Below are positions 45,492-53,259 of a stretch of DNA of 64,000 bases, piece by piece. The notes beneath the pieces were generated by a model, which was not told where the DNA came from, made no database searches, and saw only the letters and a list, made by a program, of their open reading frames with translations. This stretch comes from Virgibacillus doumboii (GTDB lineage: Bacteria > Bacillota > Bacilli > Bacillales > Amphibacillaceae): positions 2,418,001 to 2,482,000 of the forward strand of contig NZ_CADCWQ010000001.1 in NCBI RefSeq assembly GCF_902806455.1. Direction: 5' to 3'. Every line of letters begins with the position of its first letter. Position 1 is the first letter of the stretch. Position numbers and translations under genes: made by a program.

Positions 45492-46739
45492 ATGACGCCT
45501 GGCGGAAGCCTTAAATCAGACACAAATATAAAACTGCCACTCTCATTCATTCTATATGCACTGGCAGCACTTGTCGTATCACAAATAATTCTTTTTCTGA
45601 ATAATGATGTCCTGGCAATGGGACAATTCCGGATTCCTGATATTTGGATGGGGGCTCACTTTCTGCTTTTGGGATATGCTGTAATGATTGCAATGGGAGC
45701 AATGTACCAGCTTGTTCCTGTTGCCTTTCTCGCACCAATCTGGAACCAGACATTTGGCTTTATCCAGTTTTATGTAACGGCAATCGGTGTAACAGCTTTT
45801 GCCCTCCTGCTCGGGTTAGCGCCTGAGCACGCATTGTACGGAGGAATAGTTGCCATCATCGGAATCATCATGTTTGTGATTCAGATGGTAAATACCATTG
45901 CGAAGCAGCAAAATAAGAACAAAATGACCTTGTTCGTCCTTGGTGCCATCACATGCTTCTTTCTGACGATTGTCGCTGGTTTCCTGCTGGCATGGAATCT
46001 GACCATCGGGGGCATTGCCAACCATGGAGCGATTCTTTCATCACATATTGCACTTGGTATATCCGGCTGGTTCACCCTGCTGATCTTCGGATTTTCATAC
46101 AAACTCGTGCCAATGTTCAGTCTGTCACATGGTTATACAATGAAGTGGGCAATACCGGCATTCATTACTTACGGGGCCGGGCTCCTTACATTGATTGGTT
46201 CATTCTGGGCCACCAGTGAAATTCTTCAGATAATCGGCTGGTTTTTACTTATGTCCGGATTTTTCTTTTTCGTTCTTGATATAAAAGAAATTCTGGCAAA
46301 ACGAATCAAGAAAAAGCTGGACATACCGTTCTCATTTTCATTAACTGCCATTATGAACGGAATGGGTGTACACGTTCTCGCTTTCCTATTTAGTGTAAGC
46401 AGGGTTCAGGAAGCGTCCATTTGGGGCTGGCTTATCTTTTTATATGTTATGGGCTGGATTATTTTCAGTATTCTTGGCTATTTATATAAAATTGTTCCAT
46501 TTCTGTGGTGGACCTACAAATTTTCCGAGAAAATCGGTAAAGAGAAAGTGCCTACCTTAAAAGAAATGATCAATGAAAAGCAGGCTGTTATTCTATTTAC
46601 CCTTTTTGTCATCAGCGTTGTTGGACTGACTGGAAGCGGTCTATTGTATATCGGCATTTTAGTATTTATTTTTCAGGGATTGCTTGCTTTAACATCATTG
46701 TTTTATGCACTGTCTATCGTTCGTGTGTTATTTAAGTGA
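45492..46739 (+). CDS. Twelve-helix heme-copper-oxidase-like membrane protein
   Basis: A 415-residue membrane protein with about 12 helices. A histidine followed 16-18 residues later by Y-x-[LI]-V-P occurs twice (H56...YQLVP at 72; H185...YKLVP at 203), with a third YKIVP near 332 lacking the upstream His. Further membrane His are at 178, 213 and 294. This resembles subunit I of heme-copper oxidases/NO reductases or NnrS, all heme proteins with paired histidine ligands. It lacks recognisable CuA or cytochrome c parts and has no second subunit nearby. Possible NO- or quinone-linked role; not proven. GGTGAT weak ribosome site. Confidence 0.7.
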   Translation: MTPGGSLKSDTNIKLPLSFILYALAALVVSQIILFLNNDVLAMGQFRIPDIWMGAHFLLLGYAVMIAMGAMYQLVPVAFLAPIWNQTFGFIQFYVTAIGVTAFALLLGLAPEHALYGGIVAIIGIIMFVIQMVNTIAKQQNKNKMTLFVLGAITCFFLTIVAGFLLAWNLTIGGIANHGAILSSHIALGISGWFTLLIFGFSYKLVPMFSLSHGYTMKWAIPAFITYGAGLLTLIGSFWATSEILQIIGWFLLMSGFFFFVLDIKEILAKRIKKKLDIPFSFSLTAIMNGMGVHVLAFLFSVSRVQEASIWGWLIFLYVMGWIIFSILGYLYKIVPFLWWTYKFSEKIGKEKVPTLKEMINEKQAVILFTLFVISVVGLTGSGLLYIGILVFIFQGLLALTSLFYALSIVRVLFK

Positions 46740-46760
46740 AACCGGAAAGGAGTTTAGCTC

Positions 46761-47063
46761 ATGTCACTTGAAGGTAAAGTAGGAGCATCACTGTTTGAAG
46801 TAATTGACCCTGAACTTGGTGTTAATATTATGGATTTGGGACTCGTCTATGGGATTGCAGTAGACGTGGAAGACAATGTGAAAATTGTCATGACCCTGAC
46901 CACTCCCGGATGTCCAATGCATGACAGTATAAAAACCGGTGTCATGCGTCGTGTCAGCAAGGTTGAGGGCGTTGGTAATGTACTTGTTGACATCGTTTGG
47001 GATCCGCCATGGTCACCTGTCAAAATGAGTGACCGGGCCAAAGAAATGCTTGGAATGGGATAA
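46761..47063 (+). CDS. DUF59/MIP18-family protein
   Basis: A 100-residue DUF59 protein (FEVIDPELGVNIMDLGLVYG, then TTPGCPMHDSIKTGVMRRV with the conserved reactive Cys near residue 52, and DIVWDPPWSPVKMSD). The family acts in Fe-S cluster assembly or targeting, e.g. PaaD and SufT. As the last gene of the DUF2249 operon it may mature the Fe-S proteins of this island. AAAGGAG precedes the ATG. A paralogue is encoded at 48411-48722. Confidence 0.9.
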   Translation: MSLEGKVGASLFEVIDPELGVNIMDLGLVYGIAVDVEDNVKIVMTLTTPGCPMHDSIKTGVMRRVSKVEGVGNVLVDIVWDPPWSPVKMSDRAKEMLGMG

Positions 47064-47075
47064 TGAACATTAAAT

Positions 47076-47127
47076 AAAGAGTGTCTCGCCGGGATATACA
47101 ATCTCAGCAAGGCACTCTTAGTTATTT
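47076..47127. terminator. Terminator between the DUF59 gene and moaD
   Basis: AAGAGTGTCTCGC and GCAAGGCACTCTT form a long stem; both flanks AT-rich, so possibly bidirectional for the convergent moa operon. Confidence 0.75.
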
Positions 47128-47142
47128 TAAAAAAACAGTTCT

Positions 47143-47376
47143 TTAACCACCACTAACCGGCGGGATAAATGCAACAACATCACCTTCATTTAAAACTGCA
47201 TCCTCAGGCGCGTATTCTTCGTTAACTGCAATCATCGCATTATCCAGGTCATCCAACTTATATTCAGATTTTAGTTTATCTTTTAATCCACTTAACGAAA
47301 CGCCGATAGCATCGATTGAAACCTTGTCACTCCCGACGGTTTCCCGCAACTCGGCAAAAAATAATACACTAATCAT
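47143..47376 (-). CDS. moaD: Molybdopterin synthase small subunit MoaD
   Basis: A 77-residue ubiquitin-fold sulfur carrier ending in PPVSGG; the terminal GG is thiocarboxylated and provides sulfur to MoaE for molybdopterin. ATG at 47376 overlaps moaE by eight bases; GGAG lies upstream. Longer frames are excluded because they run through moaE. Belongs to the mobB-moaE-moaD operon. Confidence 0.9.
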   Translation of the reverse strand: MISVLFFAELRETVGSDKVSIDAIGVSLSGLKDKLKSEYKLDDLDNAMIAVNEEYAPEDAVLNEGDVVAFIPPVSGG

Positions 47377-47845
47377 CACGCATCTCCTCCTCTGAAGGGA
47401 TTTCCTTATGATACGATGTTTGTTCCTTCTGGTCCCCAATCCACTTTGTTCCGTCTTCCCAGAATTCTTTTTTCCAGATAGGAACGATTTCTTTAATCCG
47501 CTCAATTGCGTATCTGCTTGCCTCAAAAGAATCCTTGCGATGCGGAGTGGAAACAGCAATCACTACCGCAATCTCAGAAATATCCAGGTGACCGATACGA
47601 TGGACAATTGCGGTTTCCGCATTGCCCCACTTTTCACGAATTTCCTCGCCGATTTGCTCCAGCTTTTTTTCAGCCATTGGAACATATGCCTGATATTCCA
47701 AGTGCAGTGTCCGTTTACCCTTAGTAAATTCGCGGACTGTTCCAATGAATGTATTCACTGCACCTGCCTCTCTCCGGACAACTTTATCAACACAATCATT
47801 TATCTGAATCGGCTTGTCGGTAATCCAAAACTTTTTACCCATCAT
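47369..47845 (-). CDS. moaE: Molybdopterin synthase large subunit MoaE
   Basis: A 158-residue MoaE that binds MoaD and inserts sulfur to make molybdopterin. NTFIGTVREFTKGK is the N-terminal conserved region, HRIGHLDISEIAVVIAVSTPHR the core near residue 85, and KKEFWEDGTKWIGD holds the catalytic lysine area near 128. Overlaps mobB by 11 bases and moaD by eight. Two adjacent ATGs are possible starts (47845 or 47842); the second is better spaced to AAGGTG. Confidence 0.93.
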   Translation of the reverse strand: MMGKKFWITDKPIQINDCVDKVVRREAGAVNTFIGTVREFTKGKRTLHLEYQAYVPMAEKKLEQIGEEIREKWGNAETAIVHRIGHLDISEIAVVIAVSTPHRKDSFEASRYAIERIKEIVPIWKKEFWEDGTKWIGDQKEQTSYHKEIPSEEEMRDD

Positions 47846-48341
47846 AACACCTTCTTATGCAGTCAGCTAATTGAGGCAATGCTGCTTGAATATTATGTAT
47901 TGCAAATGTGGGATAACCTGTGTCATCCGGTAATTCCTCGTCCCAGGAACCCACCGCAATGATATTAGTCAGGTCTTTAAGAAGCGATAATTCTTCTGCA
48001 CTCTTCACCAAAACAATTTTAGGATAATCCGCCTGTTTATATCCCTCAATCAGCAGTAAATCAATTGGAAAAGATTGATAAATGCTAATTAATTCATCCA
48101 GCCTGAATGGCATATCAACAGTGAATTGGGTACTGTTTTCCCCCTGTACCCCGCTGATTATTGAACCGGATTCAAAGTGCCGGGAACTGTCCGTATTTTT
48201 CGGCCTATCAGGTTCACCGCCATGGCCATGATGTTTTAGTGAACCAACTCTGATATCCCGTGCAGAAAAATGGCGTATCAACTCGCTCATCACTGTAGTT
48301 TTTCCGGAATTTTTATACCCGACAATCTGACAAATCTGCAT
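47835..48341 (-). CDS. mobB: Molybdopterin-guanine dinucleotide biosynthesis protein MobB
   Basis: A 168-residue GTPase with the P-loop GYKNSGKTT at residues 8-16 and the later LLLIEGYKQADYPKIVL segment typical of MobB. It assists attachment of GMP to molybdopterin. Its partner MobA and other moa genes are not in this window. AGGAGGAT precedes the ATG. Overlaps moaE, so the three genes form one operon. Confidence 0.92.
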   Translation of the reverse strand: MQICQIVGYKNSGKTTVMSELIRHFSARDIRVGSLKHHGHGGEPDRPKNTDSSRHFESGSIISGVQGENSTQFTVDMPFRLDELISIYQSFPIDLLLIEGYKQADYPKIVLVKSAEELSLLKDLTNIIAVGSWDEELPDDTGYPTFAIHNIQAALPQLADCIRRCYDG

Positions 48342-48367
48342 GCGGATCCTCCTGCATTTATACTAAA

Positions 48368-48402
48368 AAAAGGCCGATTCATTACATATGAATCAACCTC
48401 GT
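48368..48402 (-). terminator. Terminator of the yitW-like gene
   Basis: Minus strand GGTTGATTCAT...ATGAATCGGCC then TTTTTTT; uses G-U pairs. Confidence 0.75.
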
Positions 48403-48410
48403 ATTTTTAA

Positions 48411-48722
48411 TCAATCTGGAATTCCCAGAGCAATTTTTGCATAGCGTGACATTTTATCTTTACCCCAAGGCGGATCCCATACGATATTGACTTCTGTTTC
48501 CTTTATTTCAGGAATATCGGCAGTGGCACGTTTTACGTCCTGCTCAATATGTCCAGCTAATGGGCAGCCCATTGCAGTCAGAGTCATTGTAACCGTACAA
48601 ATGCCATCCTGGTCCAAATCAGCGTCATATATTAAGCCAAGATTAACAATGTCAATGCCTAACTCAGGGTCAATTACATTTTCAAGGGCGCCCATAATAT
48701 TTTCTTTAAGAGCCTCATCCAT
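48411..48722 (-). CDS. yitW: DUF59/MIP18-family protein YitW
   Basis: A 103-residue DUF59 protein (LENVIDPELGIDIVNLGLIYD, TAMGCPLAGHIEQDV with the conserved Cys near 54, NIVWDPPWGKDKMS). It is the chromosomal neighbour of yitV and yitU as in B. subtilis and likely works in Fe-S cluster assembly. ATG at 48722 is chosen because AGGAGGG is seven bases upstream. Confidence 0.9.
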   Translation of the reverse strand: MDEALKENIMGALENVIDPELGIDIVNLGLIYDADLDQDGICTVTMTLTAMGCPLAGHIEQDVKRATADIPEIKETEVNIVWDPPWGKDKMSRYAKIALGIPD

Positions 48723-48798
48723 GACCAAACCCTCCTTCTTTCTTCATATGTTTATTTAAACATATTTTTAGCTTTTTTGAAATGATTTGAATCACTTA

Positions 48799-49560
48799 TT
48801 ACAGATGTTTTTCAAACCACTTTATTGTCTCTAGGATTGCATACCTGCTTACCTTATGATCTCTGTTCGCTTCTTTTACAAAACGGATATTCTCCTGATT
48901 GTGATAATGGGGTTTTGCATCTTCGTAAAACGTGTATGAATGATCGAATGGAACAACCGCGTCATTTTCGCCATGCCAGAAAAAAAGTGGACGTTCTTCA
49001 AGCTTTTCAACTTGCTTTGATAAATCATAATGCTCCAGCTGTTCATATAAATGGTCAATCATTTCATCTGTTACAGGAAGATCTCCCATCTTTTTAAAAC
49101 TGTCAACAAGCGTTTTTGCGTAAGTTGTAATTTTTGGGGATCCCATCAATACACCTGCTGTTTTAATCCATGGGAACTGTGTCAGTGCTGCAGCTGTAGT
49201 GATACCACCCATGCTTGTGCCGGCGATACCAAAACGTTCATCCTGAATCAGACCGTCTTCATCCAGCGCTTCTTTAATTACGTTTAACTCTTTAACATTC
49301 TGCATAACAATATCCCAAAAAGATATTTGCTTCTTTATGGCAGAAATTTCACTTTCACGCTGACCGTGATACAAACTGTCAGGAAGAACCACACGGTAGC
49401 CTTTTTCGGCCATTAAATAAGCAAACGGAAGATTATGCTCTTTAGCACTTGTAAACCCATGGAAATATGTAAGTGTTGGCAGTGCTTCATTTTCTTTCGT
49501 ATGATCAACTACAACTAAAGCTGGTATGGATTGTATATTTTTGTGAAAAACTCCTATCAT
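48799..49560 (-). CDS. yitV: Alpha/beta hydrolase YitV
   Basis: A 253-residue esterase of the dienelactone hydrolase-like group. Nucleophile elbow GTSMGG near residue 118, acid in FWHGENDAVVPF near 201, and His in NRDHKVSRY near 237. TYFHGFTSAKEHN forms the oxyanion region. ATG at 49560 has GAGGG eight bases upstream. Substrate unknown; conserved next to yitW and yitU. Confidence 0.88.
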   Translation of the reverse strand: MIGVFHKNIQSIPALVVVDHTKENEALPTLTYFHGFTSAKEHNLPFAYLMAEKGYRVVLPDSLYHGQRESEISAIKKQISFWDIVMQNVKELNVIKEALDEDGLIQDERFGIAGTSMGGITTAAALTQFPWIKTAGVLMGSPKITTYAKTLVDSFKKMGDLPVTDEMIDHLYEQLEHYDLSKQVEKLEERPLFFWHGENDAVVPFDHSYTFYEDAKPHYHNQENIRFVKEANRDHKVSRYAILETIKWFEKHL

Positions 49561-49623
49561 CTGCAATTCCCTCTCATTTTATTTATATTGGTTGTTATCG
49601 CATAAATTATTGCTATCTGACCC

Positions 49624-49740
49624 GCAGCCCGTAAACACTTCGCTCTCCGGGGGCGGCTGGTGAGCCCTCTTCGCGCTAACGCACTCAGTGGTCTCACCGA
49701 TGCCTTCGCTCCCCCAGGAGTCTTCGTGTATACGGGCTGC
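49624..49740 (-). repeat. Interspersed structured repeat, copy C
   Basis: Read on the minus strand: GAAGACTCCTGGGGGAGCGA, CGGTGAGACCACTGAGTG, GGGCTCACCAGCCGCCCCCG, AGAGCGAAGTG. Ends pair as GCAGCCCGTAAAC with GTATACGGGCTGC (12 of 13). Fills most of the 346-base gap between yitV and yitU. Confidence 0.8.
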
Positions 49741-49906
49741 TTATTTACATTTATTTCTTTCAAAACAACAGCCACTAGGAAAACCACTATTTCCATATAT
49801 GTAATATGATATTATTAATTTTATGTAAATTGCAACCAACAGCCCAGATTATCCTTTACATATTAATGAATCACTTATACACTATTGTAATACGAGGTGA
49901 AAATTT

Positions 49907-50740
49907 ATGGAAAATAATCGGCATTTAATTGCCCTGGATTTGGATGGAACACTTTTAACCGATGATAAACAAATCAGCCCACGTAACAAGCAAACGATTG
50001 AAAAAGCAATCGACGACGGTCATATCGTTGTCATTGCAACAGGGCGCCCGCACCGTGCGAGCATCGATTATTATCATACACTTGAGCTGGATACGCCAAT
50101 GGTTAATTTTAATGGTGCACTTATTCATCATCCGGCAGATGACAAATGGGACGCACTCCACAACCCGATGCCAGTGAGAACAGCGTATAAAATAATTGAT
50201 GCATGTTATGAGATTGGTGTAAATAATCTTTTGGCGGAAGTTAAGGATTATGTGTACCTTGATAAATATGACGAGAAAATCATCGACATTTTTCAGGCTA
50301 CACAACAGGATCCTCCTTTCACAATTGGCAGTATTAAAAATGAGTTAAAGGAAGATCCAACATCGCTCCTAATTCATCCAAAAGAAGAACATATTAATGA
50401 GCTTCGAAATCATTTGGACGACTATCACGCTGAACTTATTGAGCATCGTAAATGGGGTGCTCCATGGAATATCATCGAAGTAGTCAGAAAAGGCATGAAT
50501 AAAGCTGTCGGCCTCGAAAAAATTGCCCATTATTATCATATCCCACAGGAGCGAATTATTGCTTTCGGTGATGAAGATAACGATCTGGAAATGATTGACT
50601 TTGCAGGAGTCGGTGTTGCAATGGGCAACGGAATTGACGAACTCAAATCAATTGCCAATCATGTGACTGATACAAATGAACAGGATGGGATTGGTACCTT
50701 TCTTGAACAATACTTAAACCTCCAGGTAAAAGCAATCTAA
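49907..50740 (+). CDS. yitU: HAD-family phosphatase YitU (Cof-type)
   Basis: A 277-residue HAD phosphatase of the Cof/IIB class. Motif I DLDGTLL at residues 10-16, motif II VVIATGRPH near 42, motif III lysine (NKAVGLEKI near 200) and motif IV GDEDNDLEMI near 222. A C2 cap domain lies between II and III. Close relatives in B. subtilis (YitU) dephosphorylate a riboflavin precursor. GAGGTG precedes the ATG. Confidence 0.9.
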   Translation: MENNRHLIALDLDGTLLTDDKQISPRNKQTIEKAIDDGHIVVIATGRPHRASIDYYHTLELDTPMVNFNGALIHHPADDKWDALHNPMPVRTAYKIIDACYEIGVNNLLAEVKDYVYLDKYDEKIIDIFQATQQDPPFTIGSIKNELKEDPTSLLIHPKEEHINELRNHLDDYHAELIEHRKWGAPWNIIEVVRKGMNKAVGLEKIAHYYHIPQERIIAFGDEDNDLEMIDFAGVGVAMGNGIDELKSIANHVTDTNEQDGIGTFLEQYLNLQVKAI

Positions 50741-50779
50741 AATTTTCCTTTTATATATTTCAGCTGATGAACCATACTA

Positions 50780-50817
50780 GTAGTGAACGCACCAAAAGCG
50801 TTCACTGCTTTTTTTGT
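50780..50817 (+). terminator. Terminator of yitU
   Basis: AGTGAACGC/GCGTTCACT perfect 9-bp stem, then GCTTTTTTTGTT. Confidence 0.9.
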
Positions 50818-50877
50818 TGTACTTCCAACTAAAGAAAAACGCACGCTTCGTGACGTTTTTCCAAGGAGGAATCACCG

Positions 50878-51027
50878 ATGGGGAAACGCAGCAAGTCAAA
50901 ACGCTTCAGCCAGCAAGGTGCTGATTCGGTTAAAAGACACGATGAACGGTTTCCTTACAGATCACGTTTTTCCGATGTCGAACGAAAACGTGAGGAAGCA
51001 GACAGCCATACAGTAGGAGGGTTTTAG
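50878..51027 (+). CDS. Small basic protein, unknown function
   Basis: A 49-residue, strongly charged protein (MGKRSKSKRFSQQGADSVKR, then HDERFPYRSRFSDVERKREE, ending HTVGGF). AAGGAGG lies eight bases upstream of the ATG, a strong ribosome site. It abuts the next gene with no gap (stop ends at 51027, GTG at 51028), so the two are a pair. The composition resembles small spore proteins, but no family was recognised. Confidence 0.65.
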   Translation: MGKRSKSKRFSQQGADSVKRHDERFPYRSRFSDVERKREEADSHTVGGF

Positions 51028-51222
51028 GTGCCGAATAATTTATTTCAACAAGCCAAAAACGCCGTAAATAACTTTACTAATGCTCAAGGCAATGCAACTC
51101 AGCAGGATAAGCAGGCTGCGCAAAATGCTATTCAGGCTGCAAAAGCCGAGAGCAGTCCGGAAGAGCAGCAGCAACTGCAGCAACTTGAGCAGCAGTTAAG
51201 ACAACACAACCAATTAAGCTAA
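51028..51222 (+). CDS. DUF3813-like small protein
   Basis: A 64-residue Gln/Ala-rich helical protein (NLFQQAKNAVNNFTNAQGNA, then a poly-Gln-like C-terminus QLQQLEQQLRQ). It fits DUF3813 proteins of Bacilli, found next to yitU-type genes. GTG start with AGGAGGG within the end of the preceding gene. Function unknown; composition suggests a coiled-coil or spore-associated role. Confidence 0.65.
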   Translation: MPNNLFQQAKNAVNNFTNAQGNATQQDKQAAQNAIQAAKAESSPEEQQQLQQLEQQLRQHNQLS

Positions 51223-51299
51223 CCTCCAAAATAAACCAAACATGCACGTTAAAGATTTTCAGGTTCATCAATTTGATGAAACGGGATTATAGCGTGCAC

Positions 51300-51337
51300 G
51301 TTCACCCTTATCATGAAAGTGATAAGGGTGTTTATTT
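51300..51337 (+). terminator. Terminator after the small gene pair
   Basis: TTCACCCTTATCA/TGATAAGGGTG stem, then TTTATTT. A wider inverted repeat (TGCACGTTAAAG and TATAGCGTGCA, 51243-51299) lies just before. Confidence 0.8.
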
Positions 51338-51397
51338 CATGTCAGTTTTCTGCTAATATATAATTAAGTAGGTATATTTTAGGGAGGGAAATAAAAA

Positions 51398-51661
51398 ATG
51401 GGAGTAAGAGCTGAAGCTACACCAAATCCAAACGCATTGAAGTTTTCGACGGACAAGCTTATTTTTGAAGGAGACAACAGTATTTCCGTAATGCCCGGCG
51501 ATACAAGTGAACATGCAATTTTAAATGATCTGATGGAAGTTGAAGGTGTCGATAATGTCTTTGGCTATCAGAACTTCATTACGATAAATAAAATGTTTGA
51601 TGTTGAGTGGGACGATCTTAAACCACGTGTTATTGAAGTATTTGAAAAATACGGCTATTAA
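51398..51661 (+). CDS. NifU N-terminal (Nfu_N) domain protein
   Basis: An 87-residue stand-alone Nfu_N domain (EATPNPNALKFSTDKLIFEG, then LMEVEGVDNVFGYQNFITI). In larger proteins this domain precedes the NifU cluster-binding domain in Fe-S assembly; the CxxC part is absent here, so it would be a partner, not a scaffold. AGGGAGGG precedes the ATG. A terminator follows. Confidence 0.88.
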   Translation: MGVRAEATPNPNALKFSTDKLIFEGDNSISVMPGDTSEHAILNDLMEVEGVDNVFGYQNFITINKMFDVEWDDLKPRVIEVFEKYGY

Positions 51662-51676
51662 GATGCGTACATACAA

Positions 51677-51705
51677 AAAGACAGCGCTGCAGCTGTCTTT
51701 TTTTA
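51677..51705 (+). terminator. Terminator of the Nfu_N gene
   Basis: AAGACAGC/GCTGTCTT stem, then TTTTTATT. Confidence 0.88.
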
Positions 51706-51718
51706 TTATTGTTTATTT

Positions 51719-51790
51719 AGCCGATATTTTTGTTCATCTGCTGATGTATTGTTTCTTCTGCCGATGTTTTCGCTCATCTGCCGATATCCC
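51719..51790. repeat. 20-bp tandem repeat, about three and a half units
   Basis: GCCGATATTTTTGTT, CATCTGCTGATGTATTGTTT, CTTCTGCCGATGTTTTCGCT and CATCTGCCGATATCCCCGCG, 20 bp per unit; close to the array at 44735. Confidence 0.8.
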
Positions 51791-51825
51791 CGCGTCCTTA
51801 TCATCAGAAATGCAGTTACAACCTG

Positions 51826-52251
51826 TTACTCCGATTCCGCCGGCTGTTTCGCCAAATCAATTGGCACGTAGTTCTCATTAACAATTTCACCGTCCCCGTT
51901 TTTATCGTACAACGTCAATACGGGAACATCCTCACTATCAGAAGCTTCAAAATTACGTTCCAATTTTATTTCAAAACTTATCCCGCCATGTGCCTTCTTT
52001 TTAAGTTTAACTTTGCTTTCCTCAACCAACACGCTTTCGCCCTGTTCAAGTTTATAATAAAATGTATCGTCAGCAGCCTGGGCTTCACCCGTAACACGAA
52101 TGTTATTTTCATTCACCTTAACGTCAATGTTGCTGAATTGTATTGCTGAACTTTCTGCGGATTCTTCATCAGCGCTGCCTTCCGATGCATCTTCCGCACC
52201 ACATGCAGCCAAAAAAGCTGCGCATATTACCAAAATAAATAATTTCTTCAA
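51826..52251 (-). CDS. Lipoprotein with Gmad2/BsuPI-like beta domain
   Basis: A 141-residue lipoprotein: signal KKLFILVICAAFLAAC with the lipobox Cys at residue 17, then an acidic Ser/Glu linker and a beta-sandwich-like domain (IDVKVNENNIRVTGEAQA, FYYKLEQGESVLVEES). The strand pattern resembles Gmad2 or BsuPI-type immunoglobulin-like domains; B. subtilis has the proteinase inhibitor gene ipi near yitT and yitU, so a BsuPI-like role is possible. TTG start with AAGGAG nine bases upstream. Confidence 0.65.
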   Translation of the reverse strand: MKKLFILVICAAFLAACGAEDASEGSADEESAESSAIQFSNIDVKVNENNIRVTGEAQAADDTFYYKLEQGESVLVEESKVKLKKKAHGGISFEIKLERNFEASDSEDVPVLTLYDKNGDGEIVNENYVPIDLAKQPAESE

Positions 52252-52275
52252 GGTTCATTACTCCTTACCATATCA

Positions 52276-53121
52276 TTAATCATCTCGTCTAAAGAAACCG
52301 AAAATACCTGTTGTTTGTACGATGTTCGTAAACGCATTTGGATCAACTTCCCCGATAATTCGTTCAAGGTCGTATAATTCATACCGCGTCACAACAAGGT
52401 ACATCATATTTTTATCCTCTTTTGTATATGCCCCTTTTGCAGGCAGTATCGTAATGCCGCGAACCATTGTGTCATGGATAGCTTTTTGCAGTTCATCGGC
52501 TTTATGTGTAATAATCATTGCTGTAACTTTTTCATGACGGGTATGGATTGCATCAATCACACGTGTTGTAACATACAGCGTTAACAATGTATACAATGCA
52601 TTTTCCGGTTCATAAAGGATACCGGCCATTGCGATAATGATAGCATTCAGTAGTAAAAAATATGTTCCGATTGGTCTATCTTTCATCCGTGATAACACCA
52701 TGGCAACAATATCCATACCGCCTGTTGAAGCACCATGTTTAAGCGTAAGTCCTACACCGGTACCTCCAATAAGACCACCAAATACTGCATTTAAAATAAT
52801 ATCGTTAGACAAACTGATCACTGGCAGCGCCTCAAGAAAAATTGTAGTAATAATAACCGAAATAACACTATAAACCGTAAAACCCTTACCAACCTTAACC
52901 CAACCTAATATGGCGACCGGAATATTTAAAATAAATAATAGAATACCTGTACTGATGCCAATTCCAATAAAATCATTGAACACACTCGATAAAAGCTGTG
53001 CTGCACCTGTAAAGCCACTCGCATAAACGTTTGCTTCAATCAGGAAGAAATTCAGCGAGATTGCATTGAGTATGGCACCAAATACAACGATAATAATACG
53101 TCTTGCCTCGAACAAGAACAT
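52276..53121 (-). CDS. yitT: YitT-family membrane protein
   Basis: A 281-residue protein with an N-terminal DUF161 membrane domain (about five helices, residues 8-165; SGFTGAAQLLSSVF and GIGTGLTLKHGASTGGMDI-like segments) and a C-terminal DUF2179 soluble domain (AMIITHKADELQKAIHDTM near 200). Function unknown; conserved in Bacilli. GGAGGG precedes the ATG. Divergent from the DegV gene, as expected for the yitT-yitS pair. Confidence 0.9.
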   Translation of the reverse strand: MFLFEARRIIIVVFGAILNAISLNFFLIEANVYASGFTGAAQLLSSVFNDFIGIGISTGILLFILNIPVAILGWVKVGKGFTVYSVISVIITTIFLEALPVISLSNDIILNAVFGGLIGGTGVGLTLKHGASTGGMDIVAMVLSRMKDRPIGTYFLLLNAIIIAMAGILYEPENALYTLLTLYVTTRVIDAIHTRHEKVTAMIITHKADELQKAIHDTMVRGITILPAKGAYTKEDKNMMYLVVTRYELYDLERIIGEVDPNAFTNIVQTTGIFGFFRRDD

Positions 53122-53259
53122 AGCTACCCTCCTAGACTGTCAACTCCAATAAATTTTCATTATTATTTTTAAAATTTCACAAATATACTTTGACTATCCT
53201 TCTTTATAGCCTTAAACTTAAATAAATACAACTATTTCATAGGAATGAAGGTGAAAAAA

